Made by a program: the position numbers and the translations under genes
NCBI GenBank assembly: GCA_900543715.1
Contig: UQSX01000062.1
Coordinates: 1 to 16,927 of the forward strand
DNA: 16,927 nucleotides
Direction of reading: 5' to 3'
DNA from: an uncultured Blautia sp.
GTDB lineage: Bacteria > Bacillota > Clostridia > Lachnospirales > Lachnospiraceae
Shown here: one piece after another, positions 6,900 through 14,436 of the stretch
Layout of the letters: every line of letters starts with the position of its first letter
Position numbering within the stretch: position 1 is the first letter of the stretch
Notes under the pieces: model-generated
Seen by the model: the letters and a program-made list of their open reading frames with translations, nothing else
What the model was told of the DNA's origin: nothing
The model's database searches: none

Positions 6900-7804
6900 T
6901 CTTCCGATAATCCTTTGGGAGAACCCCATAGACCGATTGAAACGCTTTTGCAAATTTGCTGGCGTTACTGTATCCCAATTCCAGAGCAATATCTCCGATC
7001 TTTTTATTCTCATTCAAAAGGATATCCGCCGCAAGGTTCATTTTATATTTTTTCAGATAAGCATAAGGCGTATCACCATAAATATGAGAAAAAACCTTAT
7101 GAAATACCGTAAGGCTCAGATGTGCTTCTTTCGCCAGATGTTCCAATGAAATTTTCTCATCCAAATGCTGTACCAGGTAATCCCGTATTGCTTTTGTGGC
7201 CTGTATCTGCCCCTTTTCAAAATACTTGAAATCACAGCCATTCACCTGGGTGAGCTGATCCATATGATAAAGGAGCTCAATAGCTTTGATCCTGAAATAT
7301 CCCACATGCTCACGGCCCTCTGCCTCATATATTTCAGAAAACAGGTGCTGAAGTTTCTTCGGGGTCTGTCCGGTATACCACTTCTTTTCAATCCCCAGTG
7401 TTTCTCCGATCTTATCAAGATCAATAGGAATTTCCCCCATCATTTTCCTGGTAGACACAGACAAGGTCTGCCTGTCGATCACCAGGCTTACGGCAAAACA
7501 TTTTTTCAGCGGAAAGGAAAAAGACACCGGCAGGTATTGTGTGCCTGCAACGCCAAAATATCCCTCCGGTAAATAGGAGACTGTATGATTGGCAAACTCA
7601 CATTCATATCGTCCTTTCTGGCAATGGGTGATCTGGATAATATCCGGATTGAATTTCTGTGAGGGCATAGTCCACCACAATGTAATCTTCCCTTTGTTCC
7701 ATGATCTTTGCTTGTGTGCCATACCATTCCTGTCTGAAATAAGGACTCATCGTACGCTGGTACTGATCTAAATCAGCATAAGCTACTTTTGCTTTTTCAC
7801 TCAT
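6892..7804 (-). pseudogene. AraC-family regulator of the ABC operon, frameshifted
   Basis: AraC-type regulators join an N-terminal sensor to two C-terminal helix-turn-helices. The C-terminal pair is intact here (SLEHLAKEAHLSLTVFHKVF and KIGDIALELGYSNASKFAKA), ending ..PKDYRKKK. The true start is the ATG at 7804, which overlaps the preceding stop as ATGA; this frame gives MSEKAKVAYADLDQYQRT.. to ..DYALTE at residue 50. The rest of the protein continues as FNPDIIQITHCQKGRYE.. in another frame. Dropping one base from the run of three at 7654-7656 restores GAA-TTC and a 303-aa protein, normal for the family. Its position directly upstream of the ABC pair points to an activator of that operon, like YbtA for ybtPQ. 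As read, the protein is broken; an indel error in a short homopolymer must be excluded. Confidence 0.85.
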
Positions 7805-8148
7805 TTCTCTTTCACCGAATCTATCCATTTTTCAATTGCTTCCGCCAAAACAAACTGCTGCCTCAAAACAGCCATGCCGGTTGCCGGAATTTCCGGTAGA
7901 TTTTCCTTTTCCCGTATATTCTGTTCCAGATAACTTTTCAGCTCTTTTACATTCTCTTCTATACTATCTATACACTGCTTTCGCTTTTCTGATGAAAGAC
8001 TGTCCAGATTGACAATGACTGCATTAAAGTCCAGGAAAATATGGATAGGCTTAGCAGAGATCTCCATCATCAGCTTTTCAAATTCTTGCTTTCCCGTATC
8101 TGTCAGCGAATAAATTACCTTTTCCGGCATTTTTCCTTCTTTTGTTTT
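7801..8148 (-). pseudogene. C-terminal part of a PadR-like regulator, 5' end deleted
   Basis: The frame ending in TGA at 7801 holds ..EGKMPEKVIYSLTDTGKQEF.., the beta-wing of a PadR-type winged helix followed by TDTG and the leucine-rich helical dimerisation domain (..KPIHIFLDFNAVIVNLDSL..), ending ..AIEKWIDSVKEK. The first 50 or so residues carrying the recognition helix are missing: immediately upstream the frame runs into the end of the aldo/keto reductase gene, whose TAA is at 8150. An internal ATG at 8130 with AGAAGG before it could yield a 109-aa fragment without DNA-binding ability. It overlaps the AraC start by ATGA, so originally these two regulators were co-transcribed. The PadR assignment is from pattern memory and moderately secure; the truncation is clear. 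Confidence 0.65.
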
Positions 8149-8149
8149 C

Positions 8150-9280
8150 TTACTGAAGAAGCGCCGACATTTCCTGCATATAGGTGGGAATATCCAGTCC
8201 CTGAGGACAATGTGCCGTACAGCTTCCACATCCGATACAGGCTGCAGGCTGTTTCTCTTTCTCTAATGCTTTCAGCCGGTGCAGCCTCCAGACTGCCATA
8301 TTCTTGTCCCCTAAGGCTGCCCCTTCATCCCGATAGTCATTATAAGCGGAAAGCAGTGAGGGGATATCCAGTCCCTGGGGGCAGTTATCGCAGCAATACC
8401 GGCAGCCGGTACAGGGAACTGCGATTTTTTTCCGGAGTTTTTCACTGATCCGGGCTAACTGTGAAAGTTCTGCCCCGGTCAGGGATTGTCCTGAATCTGC
8501 TGTGATAATATTTTCCTTTACCTGCTCCATATCTGACATGCCGCTGAGGACCACGGCGATCCCTGGAAGATCCATGACAAATCTGAGGGCCCATGCAGCC
8601 GGTGAACCATTGCCTTTTGGCAGAAGCTCCATACAGTCTTCCGGCAGACTGGCCAGCATTCCCCCATGAACAGGTTCCATTACCATAACAGGCACATCAT
8701 GCTCTCTCAGGATTTCATACTGCTGTTTTGCGGTTCCCTGATACCAGTCATAATAGTTAAGCTGTATCTGTACAAAATCCCAGCTGTATGTTTCCAGCAG
8801 TCTGCGCAGACAGTCCGGCGTGCCGTGAAAAGAAAATCCGAAATGCCGGATCTTTCCCTGTTTCTTCTGCTCCTGAAAATAAGAAATGCAGCCGCAGCTT
8901 TCATAGTCGGCTGCTGTCAGATCTGTGATACCATGAAGGAGATAGAAATCAATATACTCCATTCCAAGGCGGTCAAGCTGATCCTGAAACTGAAACTGGT
9001 AATCCGGATTTGCCTGAACATTAAATTTATCTGCTACATAATAACTGTCACGGGGATATCCGGAAAGGGCCCGTCCCAAAATAGTTTCTGATTTTCCGCC
9101 GTGATAAATATAAGCCGTGTCATAGTAATTCACCCCATGGGCCATACAATAGTCAATGAGCTCCCGGGCCTTTGGTTCGTCAACGGGCTTTGCAAGTCCC
9201 GGTTCCGTCTGAGGCAGCCGCATGGCTCCCAGCCCCAGCTTGGAAAGCTTGATGTTCTCTTTAAATCCTGCATACTTCAT
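8150..9280 (-). CDS. Aldo/keto reductase with C-terminal 4Fe-4S ferredoxin domain
   Basis: This 376-aa enzyme has an N-terminal aldo/keto reductase barrel (about 1-280): LSKLGLGAMRLPQ near the start, NYYDTAYIYHGGKSE with the catalytic Asp and Tyr, a Lys in VADKFN, and HFGFSFHG. The C-terminal domain carries CTGCRYCCDNCPQGLDIP and CIGCGSCTAHCPQGLDIP, two four-cysteine motifs for 4Fe-4S clusters. Such proteins are common in anaerobic Firmicutes; physiological substrates are mostly unknown. I chose the ATG at 9280, with AAGGGGAA 8 bp upstream and MKYAGFKENIKLSKLG as the expected first beta strand; an in-frame upstream extension to 9343 overlaps the previous gene and is rejected. It lies 19 bp after the chimeric sensor gene. 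Its stop sits exactly where the PadR fragment begins, so a few C-terminal residues may have been lost. Confidence 0.92.
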   Translation of the reverse strand: MKYAGFKENIKLSKLGLGAMRLPQTEPGLAKPVDEPKARELIDYCMAHGVNYYDTAYIYHGGKSETILGRALSGYPRDSYYVADKFNVQANPDYQFQFQDQLDRLGMEYIDFYLLHGITDLTAADYESCGCISYFQEQKKQGKIRHFGFSFHGTPDCLRRLLETYSWDFVQIQLNYYDWYQGTAKQQYEILREHDVPVMVMEPVHGGMLASLPEDCMELLPKGNGSPAAWALRFVMDLPGIAVVLSGMSDMEQVKENIITADSGQSLTGAELSQLARISEKLRKKIAVPCTGCRYCCDNCPQGLDIPSLLSAYNDYRDEGAALGDKNMAVWRLHRLKALEKEKQPAACIGCGSCTAHCPQGLDIPTYMQEMSALLQ

Positions 9281-9299
9281 ACTTAGGTTCCCCTTTCTT

Positions 9300-9977
9300 T
9301 TATCGCCTGATCCCATCCCAGCACATTTGGAAGACCATTTCAAAGTCCACCTTGGGAAGCATAGATTTTTCTTTTCGCCACTCCTTGAAAATCTGCTGGA
9401 TAGGATAATAACAAAAGCTGATCAGAAGAACCGGCGAGGTCTGCTTCAGGATTCCTTCCTCTATTCCCCGCTGAAAAATCTTTACCGTATCTCTGTTATA
9501 CTGTTCCAGTTCCTCTATCATCTCATCGGTTGCCATGGGGGAATTGCAGGCCTGTTCTGGCACCTTGGGATTTAACGGGAGAATCTCAATCTGGGAAGAA
9601 GTAGTAATGGGCATAATATATTTCTGTTCAATCCTGCTTCCATGATCTCCCGCAAGTAATTTCGGTTCAAAAATATGGAGAAATTGTATATTTTTCTCCA
9701 TATGAGTCTGGATTTCCGTCATATGCAGTACATTTGAATTCACCATACCGGCCCAGCCAGCGGAAAAATCCATGGTTTCATTGGGCGTATGGTATTTTAA
9801 CTGGCCGCTTTCCATGTAGAACAGCTCTATGGCGTTATGCCAGTGCCAGGGTACAAAAGGCTCCCGGTAATCATCCAGTTCTGCCTGTGAAGCCACATAT
9901 GGAAAATCTGTAGTCTCATATGGCAGTTTTTCTTCCTTACTGCCTGTCTGAAATTCTAAATTGCGGGTAATTCTCAT
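9300..9977 (-). pseudogene. Chimeric ORF: AraC-type cupin sensor fused to a TetR ligand domain
   Basis: The 225-aa frame is uninterrupted, with an ATG preceded by GGAGG at 7 bp. Residues about 20-142 look like the AraC-family cupin sensor: FVPWHWHNAIELFYMESG with its His residues, then SAGWAGMVNSNVLHMTE and ILPLNPKVPEQA. In an AraC protein the linker and two HTHs should follow. Instead residues from about 146 (PMATDEMIEELEQYNRDTVKI.., GIEEGILK.., PIQQIFKEW) look like the C-terminal half of a TetR regulator, with no TetR HTH before it. The simplest reading is an in-frame deletion that removed the AraC 3' half and the TetR 5' half, near 9540-9552. It is still followed at 19 bp by the reductase that the TetR gene probably accompanied. 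The product has no DNA-binding domain. An assembly join is the alternative. Confidence 0.65.
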
Positions 9978-10071
9978 TTAGATACCTCCATGGGCTAATT
10001 GTAACATATCTGCCCCTGGAAGAGGAATGATAAGGCATTTTTTTCTCTCACTATCCGGAAGGGGTTTCCAA

Positions 10072-10100
10072 TTGACAAACCTCACCCCAACTGCTAATAT
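10072..10100 (+). promoter_or_regulatory. Promoter of the alcohol/aldehyde dehydrogenase operon
   Basis: TTGACA (10072-10077), a 17-bp spacer and TAATAT (10095-10100) form a near-consensus sigma-A promoter. Transcription would start near 10107, about 55 nt before the ATG at 10161. A weak GAAG/CTTC inverted repeat is the only structure noticed in the leader. Confidence 0.75.
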
Positions 10101-10160
10101 TTTTCTGGTAAAAAATAATAAAGAAGCGCAATACTTCCGCGCCAGAAAGGATCTGTTCCC

Positions 10161-11372
10161 ATGAATTGTCTAAAAAAAATATACTGCAGGACCTTTCAGA
10201 CAGGACTGAAAATAGCACTGCCGTTCCTGCCCTATCGAAAGCCTAAAATTGTCAACAGTGTGAAAGCCCTGCCGGAAGTCATTCAAAAGAAAAAATGCAG
10301 CAAGGTTCTGATCATCACCGATGCAGGTATACGAAAGCTGGGGCTGACTGCTCGTCTTGAAAAAGCTCTTGATAACGCTGGTATTTCCTACTGCATCTAT
10401 GACAAAACTGTAGCCAATCCCACCACCGACAATGTAGCTGAGGCCGTGGCCCTTTATCAGGATGAAGGCTGCGACTGCATCATCGGCTTCGGCGGCGGCT
10501 CCAGTATGGACTGTGCCAAAGCAACAGGGGCCCGCATTGTTAAGCCAAAGCAGTCTCTGGCAAAAATGAAGGGAATATTAAAAGTACATAAAAAACTGCC
10601 GCTTTTGATGGCGGTTCCCACTACTGCAGGTACGGGAAGCGAAACAACGCTGGCTGCGGTCATCACCGATGCCCAGACCCGGCATAAATATCCCATTAAT
10701 GATTTTTCTCTGATTCCCAGGTATGCGGTCCTGGATCCCAAGGTTACCTTAAGCCTTCCGCCTTTTATCACTGCCACCACAGGCATGGACGCGCTGACCC
10801 ATGCAGTAGAGGCTTATATCGGAAATTCCACTACCTATGGAACCCGCAAAGACGCCCTTCTGGCAGTACAGCTGATTTTTGAAAATATCTATACTGCTTA
10901 TGCAGACGGAAACAACGTGGAAGCCCGCCGCAATATGCTCCACGCTTCCTTTTACGCCGGCTGTGCATTTACTAAGTCCTATGTAGGATATGTCCATGCC
11001 ATCGCCCACTCGCTTGGCGGAGAATATAACGTTCCTCATGGCCTTGCCAATGCCGTGATCCTGCCTATGATCCTGGAAGCCTACGGAGAGAAGGTTCACA
11101 AAAAGCTGGCTCGCCTGGCTGTGGCTGCCGGCGTTGCTGATAAAGACACCCCTTGTGAGGAGGCGGCCCTGCAGTTTATCCAGGCCATTAAAGACATGAA
11201 AAAGCACTTTGGCATAGGCGACCATATTCCGGAAATCCAGGAAACCGATATTCCCAAGCTGGCCCACTATGCGGACAAAGAAGCGAATCCTCTCTATCCT
11301 GTTCCCGTACTGATGAACGGGGCAGAGCTGGAGCCCTTTTACTATATGCTGATGGAGGAGAAAACATCATGA
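10161..11372 (+). CDS. Iron-containing alcohol dehydrogenase (group III)
   Basis: This enzyme (403 aa) interconverts a primary alcohol and aldehyde with NAD(P)H in the cytoplasm. Family marks are clear: nucleotide-binding GFGGGSSMD at 109-117, PTTAGTGSE 153-161, and the metal ligands Asp210, His214 (GMDALTHAVEAY), His279 and His293 (HAIAHSLGGEYNVPHG), with the same 4- and 14-residue spacings as FucO. The ATG has AAAGGA about 9 bp upstream. The next gene, an aldehyde dehydrogenase, overlaps it by four bases (ATGA), so the two are co-translated and should form an alcohol-aldehyde-acid route. The N-terminal 25 residues include a hydrophobic KIALPFLPY stretch, probably not a true membrane span. 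Substrate not determined. Confidence 0.95.
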   Translation: MNCLKKIYCRTFQTGLKIALPFLPYRKPKIVNSVKALPEVIQKKKCSKVLIITDAGIRKLGLTARLEKALDNAGISYCIYDKTVANPTTDNVAEAVALYQDEGCDCIIGFGGGSSMDCAKATGARIVKPKQSLAKMKGILKVHKKLPLLMAVPTTAGTGSETTLAAVITDAQTRHKYPINDFSLIPRYAVLDPKVTLSLPPFITATTGMDALTHAVEAYIGNSTTYGTRKDALLAVQLIFENIYTAYADGNNVEARRNMLHASFYAGCAFTKSYVGYVHAIAHSLGGEYNVPHGLANAVILPMILEAYGEKVHKKLARLAVAAGVADKDTPCEEAALQFIQAIKDMKKHFGIGDHIPEIQETDIPKLAHYADKEANPLYPVPVLMNGAELEPFYYMLMEEKTS

Positions 11373-12748
11373 CTGAAAAGGAAATTAATGATATCGTTGT
11401 CAAACAGAGAAAATATTTTCAGACTGGAGCTACCCTTTCTGTTAATACACGGATTTCTGGTCTGCGCCGGCTCTACACAGCTATTTCTCAAAATGAAGAA
11501 AGAATTCACGATGCGTTGCGAAAAGATCTTGGAAAGAGCGGATTCGAGAGCTATATGTGTGAGACCGGTCTGGTCTTAGAAGAGATCAGCTATATGCTGA
11601 AACATATCCGCAGGTTTTCCATGGAAAAAAGAGTCCATACACCCCTCTCCCAGTTTCACTCCCGCAGTTATAAGAAGCCTTCACCTTACGGCGTAACGCT
11701 GATCATGAGCCCATGGAATTATCCTTTTATGCTGACCCTTTCCCCTTTGGTGGACGCACTGGCGGCAGGAAATACTGCAGTGGTAAAACCCAGCGCCTAT
11801 TCTCCTCACACCAGCAATGTGATCCAGCATATCCTGTCCAAATGCTTCGATCCTCAGTATGTAGCTGTGGTAACCGGCGGACGGGCAGAAAATACCTGCC
11901 TTCTCCGGGAACATTTTGACTATATTTTCTTCACCGGCAGTCAGTCTGTAGGAAAAGAGGTCATGCGAAACGCTGCGGAGCATCTGACTCCTGTTACCCT
12001 GGAGCTGGGAGGTAAAAGTCCCTGTATCGTAGATCAGACTGCAGATATCAAACTTGCCGCAAAGCGTATTGTTTTTGGAAAATATCTGAACTGCGGACAG
12101 ACCTGCGTGGCTCCTGACTATGTGTACTGTCACCATTCTGTAAAAGACAGGCTGATCAAAGAAGTACAGGACCAGATCCAAAAGCAGTATGGAAAAGAGC
12201 CCCTTCAGAATCCCGATTATGGAAAGATCATCAATGAAAAACATTTTGACCGTATTCTTGGGCTGATCGATGAAAAGAAAATTGTACAGGGCGGAAAGGC
12301 TGACCGGAAAGCACTCCGGATTGAACCTACGGTCCTTGACAATGTATCCTTTTCTGACAGGGTCATGCAAGAAGAAATCTTCGGTCCTCTTATGCCTGTC
12401 CTGACCTATGACAGCCTGGAGGAGGTTATCCGCACTGTTAATTCCATGCCCCATCCCCTGGCCCTTTACTTCTTTACCTCTGATAAATCAGCAGCAAAAG
12501 AAGTTACTTCCCGCTGCGGCTTCGGCGGAGGATGCATCAACGATACTATCATTCACCTGGCCACCACAGAAATGGGCTTCGGCGGATTTGGTGAAAGCGG
12601 TATGGGCGCTTATCATGGAAAGACTGGTTTTGACACCTTCACCCATTATAAAAGTATTGTAGATAAAAAGACTTGGCTGGACCTGCCTATGCGTTACCAG
12701 CCTTACCAGAAACTCCATGAAAAAATGGTGCGTTTTTTCCTGAAATAA
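11369..12748 (+). CDS. Aldehyde dehydrogenase (class 3-like), NAD(P)+-dependent
   Basis: The 459-aa protein oxidises an aldehyde to a carboxylate. Visible catalytic and cofactor residues are Asn116 in SPWNYPF, the FTGSQSVGKEV nucleotide loop at 188-198, general base Glu212 in LELGGKSP, and the nucleophile Cys246 in NCGQTCVAPDY. Its length (about 460) and the C-terminal QPYQKLHEKMVRFF match the short class 3 group, which acts on medium- and long-chain or aromatic aldehydes; some members are membrane-associated by the C-terminus, and RFFLK would fit. Start overlaps the alcohol dehydrogenase stop as ATGA; a strong terminator follows 3 bp after the stop. Together the pair probably clears or uses an aldehyde; substrate unknown. 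Confidence 0.94.
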   Translation: MTEKEINDIVVKQRKYFQTGATLSVNTRISGLRRLYTAISQNEERIHDALRKDLGKSGFESYMCETGLVLEEISYMLKHIRRFSMEKRVHTPLSQFHSRSYKKPSPYGVTLIMSPWNYPFMLTLSPLVDALAAGNTAVVKPSAYSPHTSNVIQHILSKCFDPQYVAVVTGGRAENTCLLREHFDYIFFTGSQSVGKEVMRNAAEHLTPVTLELGGKSPCIVDQTADIKLAAKRIVFGKYLNCGQTCVAPDYVYCHHSVKDRLIKEVQDQIQKQYGKEPLQNPDYGKIINEKHFDRILGLIDEKKIVQGGKADRKALRIEPTVLDNVSFSDRVMQEEIFGPLMPVLTYDSLEEVIRTVNSMPHPLALYFFTSDKSAAKEVTSRCGFGGGCINDTIIHLATTEMGFGGFGESGMGAYHGKTGFDTFTHYKSIVDKKTWLDLPMRYQPYQKLHEKMVRFFLK

Positions 12749-12751
12749 CAG

Positions 12752-12815
12752 AATATCCCCTGTGGAAACAGTGTTTTCAAAGTGATGTGCCTGTTTCCCC
12801 AGGGGATATTTTTCT
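12752..12815 (+). terminator. Strong terminator after the dehydrogenase operon
   Basis: AATATCCCCT (12752-12761) pairs with AGGGGATATT (12801-12810), and inside it GGAAACAG pairs with CTGTTTCC; a two-base internal mismatch and a 19-nt loop separate them. TTTCTT follows directly. The long stem lies between convergent genes and may also stop transcripts from the minus-strand gene ending at 12848. Confidence 0.85.
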
Positions 12816-12847
12816 TCGCCTTTTCGTAAATTTCAAAGGCTGTTTCC

Positions 12848-13696
12848 TTATTTTACCTCCACCAGTTCAATGCGGAAGTTCAATTCTTTTCCTGCCATTT
12901 CATGATTAGCATCGAAAGTGATGGTTGTTTCATCCTTTTCCGTTACTGTAACAGGGAAAGGCTGTCCATACTGATTCGACAGGTATACCCTCTGTCCTGC
13001 CTGAAGGTCTTCAGAACCTGGAAGCTGTGCGATCTCAAGAGTAAAGACAGCATTGGGGTCCGGCATACCATAAGCTTCTTCCGGCATCAGATGAACATCT
13101 ACTACCTGTCCTACTTCCATATCTGCAACAGCTGCATCAAATCCCCGGATCATCTGGCCTGCACCACAGATGAATTCCAGAGGTTCTCCCCTGTCATAAG
13201 AAGAATCAAACTGGGTTCCATCGTTGAAGGTTCCTCTGTAATGTGTACGGCAGGTTTTGCCTACATTGCGTCCGGTCAGTGCGGGACCGCTTCCGCAGGA
13301 ACCGCCGCAGTTTCCTCCGCAGGAATGTCCCTCTTCATGGTGGCCGCAGCTGTGGCCTTCCTCATGATGGTGGTCACAGTTTGCTCCGGTAGATACCAGT
13401 TCTCCTTTCAGATAAGCCTCTACTGCCTGATCTACATCGCCCTGAGCTCCTGCACACAGTTCTACTCCGGCCTCTTCAAGAGCTGCCTGAGCACCTCCGC
13501 CGATGCCTCCGCAGATCAGTACATCTACATCCTGCTCAGCTAAAAGCCCTGCAAGGGCTCCATGTCCTGTGCCGTTGGAACCGATCACTTCGCTGGAGAT
13601 TACCTTGTTATCCTCAACCTCATACACTTTAAAAAACTCAGTTTTTCCAAAATGCTGAAATATGTTTCCATTGTCATAGGTTACTGCTATCTTCAT
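12848..13696 (-). CDS. NifX-like domain fused by a His/Cys linker to a SlyD-type FKBP isomerase
   Basis: A 282-aa two-domain protein. Residues 1-105 resemble the dinitrogenase FeMo-cofactor family (NifX/NafY, PF02579): MKIAVTYDNGNIFQHFGKTEFF, ISSEVIGSNGTGHGALAGLL and DVLICGGIGGGAQAALEEAGVEL. Residues 107-135 are a metal-binding linker with a tandem nine-residue repeat HHEEGHSCG (110-118, 119-127) and a GGNCGGSCG tail. Residues 148-282 are a SlyD-like peptidyl-prolyl isomerase with its insert-in-flap chaperone subdomain: HYRGTFNDGTQFDSSYDRGEP, GAGQMIRGFDAAVADMEVG, EEAYG, then NHEMAGKELNFRIELVEV. SlyD normally carries its His/Cys tail at the C-terminus; here it sits between domains. A role in metal delivery or Fe-S/metal protein folding is inferred. 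No nif genes are nearby. ATG preceded by GAGGA; a good promoter is upstream. Confidence 0.9.
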   Translation of the reverse strand: MKIAVTYDNGNIFQHFGKTEFFKVYEVEDNKVISSEVIGSNGTGHGALAGLLAEQDVDVLICGGIGGGAQAALEEAGVELCAGAQGDVDQAVEAYLKGELVSTGANCDHHHEEGHSCGHHEEGHSCGGNCGGSCGSGPALTGRNVGKTCRTHYRGTFNDGTQFDSSYDRGEPLEFICGAGQMIRGFDAAVADMEVGQVVDVHLMPEEAYGMPDPNAVFTLEIAQLPGSEDLQAGQRVYLSNQYGQPFPVTVTEKDETTITFDANHEMAGKELNFRIELVEVK

Positions 13697-13781
13697 GTTT
13701 CGTCCTCATCTTTCCTCTTTATTCCAATATACAGCCGGGTGTTTTCGACTGTCTTTTTGCAGGCTTTCAGCCTCTTCTAAC

Positions 13782-13809
13782 ATTATCTCCATTCATGGAT
13801 TAATGTCAA
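13782..13809 (-). promoter_or_regulatory. Promoter of the NifX-SlyD fusion gene
   Basis: On the minus strand TTGACA (13809-13804), 16 bp, then GATAAT (13787-13782). The leader of about 80 nt contains a small hairpin, AGGCT/AGCCT with a 3-nt loop (13761-13773). Confidence 0.65.
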
Positions 13810-13841
13810 TACTCTATGAAAAATTCATCCGAATCTTCTGC

Positions 13842-14270
13842 TCAAAATACCGGGGTGATGCCTAATAATTCCAAAGTCCTCTGGTCTCTTCTCCCGCCGT
13901 AGTATTTCTCGATCACCTTGGTAAATACCCCGCCTTTTCCTTCCGCCTCTTCGAATAATGTCATAGAAGAAAGCAGCTTTAGATCGTCCGGACTTCCAAA
14001 CACCTTGTGCGGGTCGTCTGTATCCAGTTCCAACAAAGCCTGGCAGATACTTTTTATATTTCCTCCCAGATAAGGATCTTTCAGAAAATCTTTTGCTTCT
14101 TCCAGGCTCTGTATGCCATAATAGGCTGACATACTGCTGAAACCCAGACCCCGGATCTGGGGAAAGATATACCACATCCAGTGGCTTCTTTTACGTCCTC
14201 TGCGGATTTCTTCCAGGGCCAGATTAAAATCCTCTTTCTGTGCTTTTGTAAAGCGCTGTAAATCACTCAT
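13842..14270 (-). CDS. DUF1810 family protein
   Basis: A 142-aa soluble protein carrying the whole DUF1810 (PF08837) pattern: LQRFTKAQKEDFNLALEEI, GRKRSHWMWYIFPQIRGLG, MSAYYGI, SLEEAKDFLKDPYLG, and DPHKVFGSPDDLKLLSSMTLF. The molecular function of the family is not established. I start it at the ATG at 14270, with AAGGAG 9 bp upstream; the longer frame would need a TTG at 14291 and places the ribosome site inside the gene. It stands alone with its own promoter at 14310-14338. No terminator hairpin was seen downstream. Confidence 0.9.
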   Translation of the reverse strand: MSDLQRFTKAQKEDFNLALEEIRRGRKRSHWMWYIFPQIRGLGFSSMSAYYGIQSLEEAKDFLKDPYLGGNIKSICQALLELDTDDPHKVFGSPDDLKLLSSMTLFEEAEGKGGVFTKVIEKYYGGRRDQRTLELLGITPVF

Positions 14271-14309
14271 TTTCCTGTTCTCCTTTTCCAATACAACAGT
14301 CCTGCTCTA

Positions 14310-14338
14310 ATTTTATCTTACTGTCTCAAATTTGTCAT
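14310..14338 (-). promoter_or_regulatory. Promoter of the DUF1810 gene
   Basis: On the minus strand ATGACA (14338-14333), 17 bp, then TAAAAT (14315-14310), each 5 of 6 to consensus, about 40 bp before the ATG. Confidence 0.6.
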
Positions 14339-14357
14339 TATTTTTCCATTTACTGCC

Positions 14358-14386
14358 TTGCTATTTTCTCCGGTTCCCCCTAGAAT
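14358..14386 (+). promoter_or_regulatory. Promoter of the AI-2E family gene
   Basis: TTGCTA (14358-14363), 17-bp spacer, TAGAAT (14381-14386); about 50 bp before the start at 14437. It is back-to-back with the DUF1810 promoter. Confidence 0.55.
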
Positions 14387-14436
14387 GTAAGTAGCCTGAA
14401 TTTTTATAAGATTACGGCACCCACAAGGAGGTACTC

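Noticed and set aside
9281..9343. Upstream extension of the aldo/keto reductase
   Set aside because: It overlaps the previous coding frame and lacks a ribosome site, while the ATG at 9280 has one and begins the conserved fold.
11681..12454. 257-aa ORF opposite the aldehyde dehydrogenase
   Set aside because: Antisense shadow of a strongly conserved gene; no ribosome site and no recognisable domain.
12902..13543. 213-aa plus-strand ORF opposite the NifX-SlyD gene
   Set aside because: Shadow frame; the minus strand encodes two well-recognised domains with promoter and ribosome site.
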